Assembly: GCA_963082975.1 (NCBI GenBank)
Contig: OY720344.1
Location: 4,389,580 to 4,453,579, forward strand
From: Labia minor
Taxonomy: Eukaryota; Arthropoda; Insecta; Dermaptera; Spongiphoridae
Length of the DNA: 64,000 bases
Reading direction: 5' to 3'
Part shown: positions 22,401 to 34,400 of the stretch, in pieces
Layout: every line of letters starts with the position of its first letter
How positions within the stretch are numbered: the stretch's first letter is position 1
Program-made: the position numbers and the translations under genes
Notes under the pieces: model-generated
Database searches by the model: none
What the model saw: only the letters and a program-made list of their open reading frames with translations
What the model was told of the DNA's origin: nothing

Positions 22401-25400
22401 TTTAATTTAATTTAATTTTTTACTTTTTCAATCGGTTCCAGTTTTTCACAAATCTCCACGTTTCAGTTCATTCTGATTCCAAAAAAGTGGTTTTCTCATT
22501 GACGTATAAATATATATGTATATGTGTGTGTGACAGAAATCTTGAGTATAAAATTTCGGTTAAACGGTAATAGCGATCATAACTAAATTTTATATTTTCA
22601 GTTTCTATAGGTGTTCTAACGACATGATAACATCTTGGCTTAAACTTCAAAATAAATAAATAAAATAAATATTAAAAAAAATAAAATTGTCTATATTTCC
22701 TAAACTATAAAAGTTGGATATTAAACAATTTATAGAGAATTTTTTTTTAACTTAAAGATTAAATTGACAGATTTAAAATAAAATCTTGGTAATGTTTTTA
22801 TAAACTTATCTACTACAACCTACATACCTACAATCTTCTCTTTAAAATTATTATATTACTTTGTTATTATTTTCAATGTCATAACTAAAATAAAAACGCA
22901 ATTATATAATCTTAATAAACGTATTATTTGTGTCAAAATAAAAAACAAATGATAAAAGATGAAATGTTAACGAGCTGTTATCATTGAGATCTAAAAAACT
23001 AATAAAAGTGATTAATAGGCGGGGTGCGGTACGAGACAACGTCTGAATATTATTTTAATTGTTTTAATTAAAATGACTAGACAATGCTCTCTCTCTCTCT
23101 TTTCCCCCAATTCATTAAGACAATTAATATTTTGAGAATGCACACTTAGCAAGTATGTATCTATCAGGCATGCAACTCTATCTAAATAATATTGTAATCA
23201 AAAAGATGTTTAGCCTCTTCTCTCTCTCCCTCCCCCCCCCCCCCCCCATTAACACTACACTTTTCTCTACAATCTCATTTAACTTCAATATTAAATTCAT
23301 TAAAATTATTAAATATGTTAAGTTTATCAGTGGATTCCTTTTTTGATTCAAAACAAACTTTCCTTAAGCAGTATGTGGCGGACGCTTACAGTTTACGGGA
23401 TAAAAATTATTAAAATTTGCTTATAAATTAGTTATAGATATTCTATTAGCTACCATATTTTATTATTTGGCCACCAGAGGGCTCCACTAATTTTCTGTTT
23501 TGTTTTTTTATAAGTTCGGTTTGGATATAAAAAGATTAAAAATTAATTAATTACATAATTTTCCTATATCCAAACCGAAAATTAGTGAATATGTTAATAA
23601 TTAGTAAATTATTCAATAAAACATTATTAAATATAGCTGCTCATTCATAACTAGTTTATCTGTCAAACTTTAATAATTTTTATCTTGTAAACTAGAAGCG
23701 ACCGTCACATACTTCTTAAGGAAAGTTTGTGTTTGAAATTAAAAAAGGAATCCACTGGCAAGTTTTTCATCCAAATTCATCATACATCGATTAGATTAAA
23801 CAATTACCCATGATAAAAATACATAACATACTAGAAATTTTCAGGTAGAAAATATTATCATTATTCGATGTTAAGGACATTGCAAACAAAGTAATAAAGT
23901 GCAAGTAACATAATTATCTATATTATAGACGATATTTTTTGTTTAATTTTTTGTGTGTTGATCGTACAGAAAGTCTGCAATTTTTTTTTAATTTTTAAAA
24001 GTTTAAAATCATTATAATCAACATTTTCATAGAGTAAATATCTCTTTTTTAAGTACTAGTAATAATAATAATAATAATAATAATATGTAAATGAAATATT
24101 TTACGTAGTAATACAATTACTATTACTATAAATAACACACCCACAAGTTTTCGTTCTAATAGCTATTGAAAATGATTATAAACTTACAAATATTTATTTC
24201 AAGATTAATATCTATGTATGTGTTGGTATAATAAAAGGCCAGGCATTGAAAAATAGACATATTAAAATAAAGAAATGAAAAAATTCTACTCTCTAATATT
24301 CCATCTTTTATAAATTAATGTTTTTTTTTTAAACCATTATGATCATTTCCCTCACAATCGAAATTTTTATAAAATTAATATTACACATAGTATACGAGGT
24401 CTGTTCAAAAGAAAAGGTGAATTTTGAATTTTTGCGGGGGGGGGGGTATGTACATTCGATTATCGAAATTTTTTTGTTATGTGTATTTATTTTTGACAAC
24501 TGAAAAAGTTAGTCACGTTTTTTTTTTTTGGCCAAAAACAACACCGTAATCATGCCTCAACCACCTTATTTACCAGATTGGGCTCCCTGCAACTTTTTCC
24601 TATTCTCAAAACTGAAGAGACCAATGAAAGGAAAGCGTTTTTTCACAATTGATGAGTAAAGTAAAAAATCGAAGAACACAAAAATCGTGACTAACTTTTT
24701 CAGTTGTCACAAACAAACTACTAATCCCCAAAATGGATGATAATGTCATAATAGGTGTGCCAACATATAAAAATAATAATTTAGATAATCGAATATATAC
24801 ACCCTGGGAAAATTCGAAATTCCCCTTTTCTTTTGAACAGACCTCGTACATTTGAATCAAAATTAGATTCAGTGTTGAGAACATGTCAAATTGTACCTAT
24901 AAATATATAGATCAATAGAAATAAATAAATAAATAAATATTTACCTTGATCAGGACAAAGTGAATGATCGAAACCACATTTTGGTGTGTCCGGTGGAGGA
25001 TCCGTTCGATTGCCAGCCCAATGAATTGGTTTATCAGCCAATAAAACCAATTGTCTACTTTCACCAATATAATTTGCAACAGTCTGAAATCATAAAAATA
25101 AATTATAACATTAAATTGCTTGCTTTCTAGGAAAACAGGTGATTACCATACTTTTCTTTAAAAATTAAATAAAAACATCTGGAATGTCTCCACTCGTCTA
25201 TCTCGCAAATTTGAATAAACATATTGAAATAACATATATTAATTTAAATTAAATTAATTTATAAATTAAAATTAATAAATAATATTTATTAAACCAGCGC
25301 ATGTTTGTCTCTTTACACACACATACACACGCACACACACGCACGCACACACAGACATTTTTCTCAACCTTAGTGAAAATGATTCAGGAACCTTCAAAAC

Positions 25401-28400
25401 GTATAAAAACATCAAAATCTCAACATCGAAAATTTTCGTGATCGCAATACTATCTCTGGCGAGATAGTAAAAAAGATAAATTCAGAATTAGGTTTATATT
25501 AAAAAACAGCTCTTCAAAAAATATTGTAATGTAGGATTAGTAAAAAGAAAAAAAAATCTTTTGTTCCATTTTTGTAATGATAAAAAAAAGAAGGATAGGT
25601 GGTTATGCTGGCTGATGAGAAAAGGAGTGTGAGAGAGAGAGAGAGAATGAAATGGGCTGGATCCATTTATTTATGCCCTACTCAATTCCAATCTGCATTA
25701 TTCCCATCGGAGTGAAACCTCTTAGGAAGATGATAAAGTAAGGAGGAAAAGAGATGAAAACAAGAAATATGGATGGATGAATAAAATCAGATCATACTAC
25801 TTATATAAATAATTATCCAACATTATTAATGCCATCAATTATCATCTTTAATAAATTGTCCTTAACCAATTATTATTATTAATATACCACTGTGTAAATA
25901 AGGATCTTATCAAAATAGACAAACAAACTGTAATCTAAATATTAAAATCGTAAGTGTTTACTATCTGGCCAGACGAAAATTTTCGATGTTGTGATTTTGA
26001 TGCTTTTATACATTTTGAAGGTTTCTGAATCATTTTCACTAAGGTTCAGAAAAATCTCTCTCTCTGTGTGTGTATGTGTGTATGTAGAAAATATTACGCA
26101 AAAGCAGTTTGAGCTAAAATAATGAAATTTGGTATACGGGCAGGCATTATTCCAAATTCGTAGTTTTCTATCAACTTTTGAGAAATATAGCTCAACCGGA
26201 AGAGGGTCATTACCTACCACGTTTTGATTTTTTTTCCTCTAAAGTGACCGTAAAAATAAAGATATATATTTGATAATTTTTCACATGATTAATAATTGTA
26301 TAAAACTGCTATATATAAAATGTCAGCTTGATTCAACAGCTGAAAGTACCATAATTAATTTTTTAACACTGCAAATCTCACGCGCCAACACGTGACGTGG
26401 TGTCATCAACAAAGAGCCAAACACGCGCTGATTGAATAAATATTATTTATTAATTTTAATTTATAATTTACAATTAATTTAATTTAATTTAAATATAATA
26501 TATTATGTTATTTAATCTAATTCAAAATGCGAGATAGTCGAGTGGAGACACTCCAGCTAATTACAAATAGTGAAACAGAAACGAACAATTTTTTTATTTT
26601 TTTTATTTTTTTATTTAATTAAAGAGATTATATAAAACCCGGTATACATATCTCTATCCTCCCCCTATTTGGGGTAGAAAAAAAAAAAAACAAACAAAAA
26701 TCCAACATAACAGAAATCAAATCAAAGAATCTTCAAAAACTCATACATCCAAAAAGGGTAACAGAAAAAACAGACACAAAAAAAAAAATATTAGGACATT
26801 CAAATCAAATCATTCATTCAGCATAAATGATCTCATTCTTAACATTCCATTTAAGTAATAGAATAGACCATTTATTTCAATTTATTGCAATGTATTACAA
26901 TTTATTACAATTTCGAAACAAAATGTATGATAGCTTTTCGAAATATTCACTTTTAGATCTAAACATTTTTAATATGCTCAAACCAATTCTGGAAACATAT
27001 TTTCCACTCTAAAGCTGTTGAAAATATTCAACAGCTTCTTGAGAAGATGAAAATCGCTGTCCGCGCATCTTTTGTTTGACAGTGGGTAACAAAAAAACGT
27101 CATTAGTCGATAAATCGGCTGAATACGGGCAATGAGACATTGAAACATTAATGGAATGTTTTTCTTCTTCAAATATTCAGTTGTTTAAAGTGTTTTATGG
27201 GAACTGACATTATCGTGATGAAAATGATGCGAGGTTTTTTGTTCTTTTCTTAGGACAAACAAATTGTTGTATACCATTAACAATTCTTCGATTCTCTAAT
27301 GTCTAATGGAATGATTGCTACGTGTGGAATACATCCGAAGCAATTGTAAAAACGTAAAACCTTTGTATAGAACAGGGGTGGCCAACACGTCGACCGCGGT
27401 CGACCGGTCGATCGCATAGGCTTTAAAAGTAGCCCGCGAAGCCAAAGTTGGAAAAGTTAAAAGGTAAAGGACATGATTTTTCCATGGGAGAGGGAAGGCA
27501 GAAAAAATCATGAGCTCACGTGAGGCCAGGAACGCCAATCCCCGAAATCTAATTCTTTTCTACTGGGATTATAGAAAAGAATCTACCCGTTACCCAGGAT
27601 ATTATTTTTAAATTTATTAACAATTAATTTTACATTTCATGAAACTTATTCAATTTTTTTTTCTTATTGCTTCTTAGATAAAAACAATAAAATTATTTCC
27701 TTCCTTTTCAAGTAATTACTATCTCGCCAGAGATAGTATTGCGATCACGAAAATTTTCGATGTTGAGATTTTGATGTTTTTATACGTTTTGAAGGTTCCT
27801 GAATCATTTTCACTAAGGTTGAGAAAAATGTCTGTGTGTGTGTGTGTATGTGTGTGTGTATGTGTGTGTGTGTGTATGTATGTAGGCAAGATTACGCAAA
27901 AACGGTTTGAGTTAGAATGATGAAATTTGGTACATGGACATTATTCAAAATTCATAGTTTTCTATCAACTTTTGAGAAATGTAGGTCAACCGGAAGAGGG
28001 TCATTACCTACAACGTTTTGATTTTTTTTCCTCTAAAGTGACCGTAAAAATAAAGATATATGTTTGATAATTTTTCACATGATTAATAATTGTATAAAAC
28101 TGCTATATATAGAATTTCAGCTTGATTGATTCGCTAAAATTACCAGAATTAATTTTTTAACACTGCAAATCTCACGCGCCAACACGTAACGTGGTGCCAT
28201 CAACAAAAAGCCAAACATGCGCTGGTTTAATATTTATTATTTATTATTTATAATTTATAATTAATTAAATTTAATTTAAATATAATATATTATGTTATTT
28301 AATCCAATTCAAATTGCGAGATAGTCGAGTGGAGACACTCCAGCTAATTTTTATGTTATTTTAAGTTATTTATTTTTGAATATAAAATTTGAAAATAGAA

Positions 28401-31400
28401 TAGAATAGCAGGGAAAATGTTTCAATGTTAAAATACAAAAAAGAAGGAATGATTGGGATGGAAAAGTTGGTTAAATCGATTTATTAATATAATTCGTATT
28501 AATTTATTTGTCGTATAATACGTAGTATAATTAATTTGTATATAATTTCAAAGGGAGGGAAGGGGAAATAATAGAATTTATTTTGAAAATAAAGTCAAAG
28601 GCAGTTGAATCTCATCCATTGGGGGTAAGCAATGCAGCATTGCTATGCTGTCCCATTCAAGGTCACCGAGAAGCAAAGCATTGGAGGTGGGGGCGAAATT
28701 TATTAAATATATATAAATATATCAGTAAAAAGTTAAAAATCTATATTTTATAAAATTAAATTTTTATATGAATCTTTTCTAAAATTTATTAAACTTCATT
28801 TAAATTAATAGGAATAAATAAATTTACAATAAATTCTTGATTGAGGGATGATTTCGGTGGTGACGCCGGTCAACGTCTTCGACTGGAAAAGGAATGGGAA
28901 CTGATTGAGCTCGAAGCACACCTCGACAGGCAGGCCAGGAGGGAGGGTGGGAGGGAGGTGAGAAGAGGTGGCGGAGGGGGGCAACATGGCGGCAAATCTT
29001 TTCAATCTGTCAAAATTCAATAATTAATATTTAATCAACGAAGCACCGTAAAATTATATAATAGTAGTGAAAATTAATCTACGTTTCATGATGAATCTAT
29101 TCGTATAGGTTTTATCTGTTGTTATGAGGCAAGATTTTTGTTGAACTGTAAAAATAAACCAATATTAAAATTAATTAAAAATTTCCATTTAATGATACAA
29201 AAAATCAATTTTATTTAGAATCTGGCTAAAATTATGCTCAATGGATTGGTCTTGGTCACAATTTACAAGATTTAGTCAAAAATGTTAATAAAATGAAAAA
29301 CTTTGATTTAATTGGTTTTTTCTAATTCTCCAAAGCGTTCTATAAATATGAGTTCCAAGTTTTATACTAATGTGAAGCGTTGGAGAGGTGGGTCCTCTCA
29401 GAAGCATATAAGACATGTCTCACTCGTGATTATAAGGGGTTTTGCTAGTCGAAGGGTTGACGTGATGTGGATATATTTGAATAAACCCCCCGAAGGGGGG
29501 TTTATTCAAATATATATAGGAGACTCTAAAGAGTCTCCTATAAAAGTGAAGATTTCATTTTTTTTTCTTTTTAATGAAGCTATGCTAGGTATTCTCCTTC
29601 ATCCAAATAAATTTGATTTTTTGAATAATCAGGGGTGGGGGGGAGTGAAAGTAATGGAATGGATGGAAAGGAGTCAACGGGTAAAGGACATGATTCCTCC
29701 AGGTAGAAGAGGGATTTAGAAGAAATCATGAGCTCACGTGAGGGCAGGGACGCCAATCCCTGAAATAGAATTCTTTTCTACTGGATTTATAGAAAAGAAT
29801 CTACTCGCTACCCGGGATATTATTTTAAAATCTATTAAAAAATAATTTTAGATCAAAATCATCCTGTATGTTATTACATCTTTTATATACCATATATTTA
29901 TATTTTTTGTTGGAGTTTTAAATGTGTTTAATGAAAATGCACTGTTCGAGTTTGAATGTGTTTTTAATACAAGGTGAACATTTACTCTAAGGTCATACTA
30001 TAAATATATATACAGGTAAGAAGGTGCAGGGTTACCAACTTTAATATACTTTAACACACCCCCTTCAAGTGAATAATTAAAATATAAATAAATACAATTT
30101 TACAATATAAACATTTTTTTTTTTTTTAATTAATTCATTTGCTTGAGTCTTCTCATACAATCTTCTTGATTGACCTTTGAGACGGTTTTCGTGAGAAAAT
30201 CAGCAGGCATATTTTCAGTGCTTAAATACTTTAATTTTATTCTATTTTCTTTTATTAGATTTTTTATAAAATGATGTTTAATGTCAATATGTTTAGTTCT
30301 ATTTTTATAAGCATTGTTTTCTGCAATGAACTTAGCACCTTGGTTATCACAATATATTGTCGTGCATTTATTATTTTTCTCGATATTTATTTCTTTTAGA
30401 AAATTTTGCAAATATATGGCTTCTTTGGCTGCTTCGCCCATAGCCATGTACTCTGCCTCCGTGCTTGAGAGTGCGACTGTGTTCTGCTTTTTGGAGTTCC
30501 ATTGGATCACACCCCCTTTAAACGTAAAAGCGTAACCTGTTATGGATTTTCGATCTATTATTGAGTTCCCCCAATCAGAATCAACATATCCACATAATGG
30601 AGTACTCGACCCGTCAAATTTTAAACCAATATTTTTGGATCCTTTTAAGTACCTTAAAACTCTTTTTGCCGCTATGAAATGTTCTTTATCGTAACAGTTG
30701 TTAAATTGACTTAAAAAGTTCACCGCATACGTTATATCTGGTCTTGTGCTGATTGATATATAATTCAATGATCCTATTAATGATTGATAAGGATATTTAT
30801 TTAAGTTTTCTTTATTTTCGGATTTATACAATTTCAAATTTTTCTCAATCGGAGTTGAAATTGTTTTGCAATCTTCCATGTTAAACCTTTTTAACAATTC
30901 ATCAATATATTTGGTTTGATTCATACTTAAGACGTTTTTATCTCTATCGTATTCAAACTTTATGCCTAAAAATTGATTTATTTCTCCCATGTCTTTCATG
31001 TTAAAATCATTAGACAAATTCTTTTTAAATTCATTAATATCCTTTTTATTTGATCCTATTACGATTATATCATCCACGTAAATGATTAATATTAATACGT
31101 TTTTATTATTATTATTATTATTTTTAATATATATGCATGGATCACTCTCCAATGGAGACATTCCTAAATTTTTTAATTTTATGTCTAATTTTTTGTACCA
31201 TTGGCGTCCGGATTGTTTCAATCCATATAAAGCCTTTTTTAATTTTAATATATTTTTCCCTTTTTTAAAGTCTTTTATCATTTGTAATGCAATCTTTTTT
31301 ATATTTTCATTTTCATTTTCGACTAAATCTTTCAATATGTCGTTAAACCCTTCAGGACATTCCATGTAAATGTTCTCTTCCAGTTCACCATTTAAATATG

Positions 31401-34400
31401 CTGCCTCCACGTCCATTTGTTCAATGTACCACTTTTCTTCTATAGACTTAGCCATTAGTGTCCTCACGCTGCTCATTCTGGCGACAGGTGAATAAGTATC
31501 AAAATAATCTATAGAATAAGTTTGGCTATATCCCTTGGCGACTAACCTGGCCTTTTTAGTATTATCATTTTTGGTCGTTAAGACAAAACGACTACCCACT
31601 ATATTTTGATTTTCGTGTTTCCTGACCATTGTCCAAGTATCGTTTTTAATTAATGTAATCATTTCTTTCCTCATGGCTGTTTTCCATAAGTTCGAGTCTT
31701 CTTGCAATAGTGCATCTTTAATTTTCAGTTCTACATTAAGTCCTTGGACCTCTCCTTCGGTCGTTTCTATCGAGAGTTCATCTTCTGAACTTAAGACATC
31801 ACTGTCTCTAGAGCTGGGAATTGTTTCTTCATCATTTTCACTTTCGGATTTTTTGTATTGATAGACTTTTCTGGGTCTTCCCCTATTTCCACTTTTAATC
31901 ATTTTAGGACGTCCTCTTCCTCTCTGTTGGCCAATGTTATTTTCGTCTATATCACTTTCTAAAGATGCATCATTATTATGTTTATCAATCATTATGTCCA
32001 AGCTGTTGTATTTTGAATTTTCTTCTAATAAATCATTATATTTTAAATTATCTCCATTTTTATTATGAAATTCGTTTATAAATTTAATATCTCGAGTAAT
32101 ATGTACCCTTCTGGTCATGGGATCATATACTCTATAAGCTTTGCTTTCCTCGCAATAACCTATAAAAATTCCTTCAATTGTTCTTGAATTTAATTTATTT
32201 TTATTATTTTTATTTAAAAAATGTACTCTCATACCAAAAGTTCTTAAATGTGAGACATTAAATTTTTTGTTTGTAAGGATGTTATAAGGTATTTGTCCTT
32301 TTAAAGATGATGTTGGGCTTCTGTTCCTCAAATAACATGCAGTTATTACTGCTTCTGCCCAAAAGGAATGTTCTAGATTTGCTTGTATTAACATACATCT
32401 CGTCATCTCCAATAGAGTCTTGTTCATACGTTCAGATAATCCTTTTGTTGGGGCGTATAAGGAACTGTTAATCTTCGCTTAATTCCTGATTTTTTTAAAA
32501 AATTATTAAATCTATTATTAATGTATTCTTTTCCATTATCTGATTGCAAATATTTAATCCTTTTATCTGTCATGTTTTCAATATAATTTTTATATTCAAT
32601 AAATGCTTCAAAAGCTTGACTTTTGTATTTTAGAAATTTAACTTCGCAATATCTGCTTGCTTCGTCTATAAAAGTAATGAAATATTTATTTCCACCGATA
32701 GACGTGGTTCTAAATGGTCCACAAATATCTGTATGGATTATTTCCAATATTTCTAAATTTTTCTGTGAATTTGAATTTTTAAAAGGTGTTTGAGATAATT
32801 TTCCTTTAATGCATATTTCACAATTATCTAAATTTTCATTTAATATACTTTGGTCTAAACCGAAAACTTGATCTGATTTGGTTATTAGTTTTAAATCTCT
32901 TTCATTTAAATGTCCGTATCTTTTATGCCATATGTCTAATTTTGATAATTTATTTTTATTTAAATAATATGAAAAATCATTTTTATCTTTATTTTTAATA
33001 TTTTCATTTAAATAATATAATCCGTTCTCCTTTTTCTTAGCTGTAAACATTAGTTCGTCATTATTCGTTATAAATGCATTATGATTTTTAAATAAAACTT
33101 CAAAATTCTTATCAGTAAATGACCCGACAGATAATAAATTCGTTTTTAATTTGGGAACATATAGTACATCTGTTAATTCAATTTGTCTATTATTTATGTT
33201 AATAATCATATCACCAATACAATCAATATTTATTTTACTGTTATCGGCTAGTGTTAAACAATTTAGTTTTGGATGTCTTATATTTTCCAGTAATTCTTTA
33301 TTATTTATCATGTGATTTGTACAGCCAGAATCTAAAATCCAATCATTTTTATCATCAGTGACTTTTAGGGCTAACATATGAGTCGACTTAGATGGACATT
33401 GAGAAATTTTATGGCCTTCTCCCTTACAACGGAAACATATAATTTTATTTTTAATTTCATTATTTGAATTACTAAATTTATTATAATCAGTTGACCTTTT
33501 ATCCCTGTTGAAAAAATTATGTTTTTTATTTGTATTATATTTATTATTATTATTTTCATTATATTTATTTAAAGAATTATTTTTGTAAGGATTATTTTTA
33601 AAATTATAATTTTTATTAATAGGTCTATTTTTATTTCTATTTTTAATAAAGTTACTTTGATTTGAGGAATCGCCTTGACTTCCCCGACATTCAAACTCTT
33701 CCAATAATTTTATTTTTAAATTATCTAAAGATGGCAAAGTGTCCCTTGTTTCTATAGCACATCTAAAATTTTCATATTCGTCTGGTAGACTATATAATAA
33801 TATTATACATAATAGTTCATCATTTATTATAAATTCAATATCTTTTAATTTTTCTATAATTTCACAAAATGTATTTAAATAGTCATCCATATTATCACTT
33901 ATATTCATTTTACTTAAAATTAGTTTCTTTAACAAATAAGCCTTTTTGGCTGGACCTTTACTTTCAAAGGTTTCCTTTAATTTATTCCATATTTCACTTG
34001 AGCTATTTAAATTTTTAACTATCCTTAATTCTCTAGGTGTTATTGATAAAATTAGATCAGACTTAGCTTTTTGGTCCAGGAGATCCCATTTTTCAATCCC
34101 TTTCGTATCTTTTTCATCAATATTTGACCTTTTTTGGTTTCCGGAGACTATGTTCCAATATCCATTTTTTACTAGGATGGCTTCCATCTGAATCTTCCAG
34201 GTATCATAGTTGTGTCGGTGTAGTGGTTCAATTTTAAGAAATTCCATTTTTTAAAAAAATCTTTTTAAGATTAAAAAAATATTTCCAATTATCACCCAAT
34301 TACCCGCAGTGTTTACCTGGGCCCATAACCTGTTGGAGTTTTAAATGTGTTTAATGAAAATGCACTGTTCGAGTTTGAATGTGTTTTTAATACAAGGTGA

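Noticed and set aside
25605..25630. Hammerhead-ribozyme-like CTGATGAG
   Set aside because: The flanking stems and the GAAAC half of the core are missing.
29471..29515. Bacterial Rho-independent terminator
   Set aside because: The stem is followed by a second palindrome and not by a T-run, and the context is a transposon nest in a eukaryotic intron; kept only as an unexplained palindrome.
31082..31369. Plus-strand ORFs opposite copia and jockey genes
   Set aside because: They are antisense shadows of long, domain-rich reading frames.
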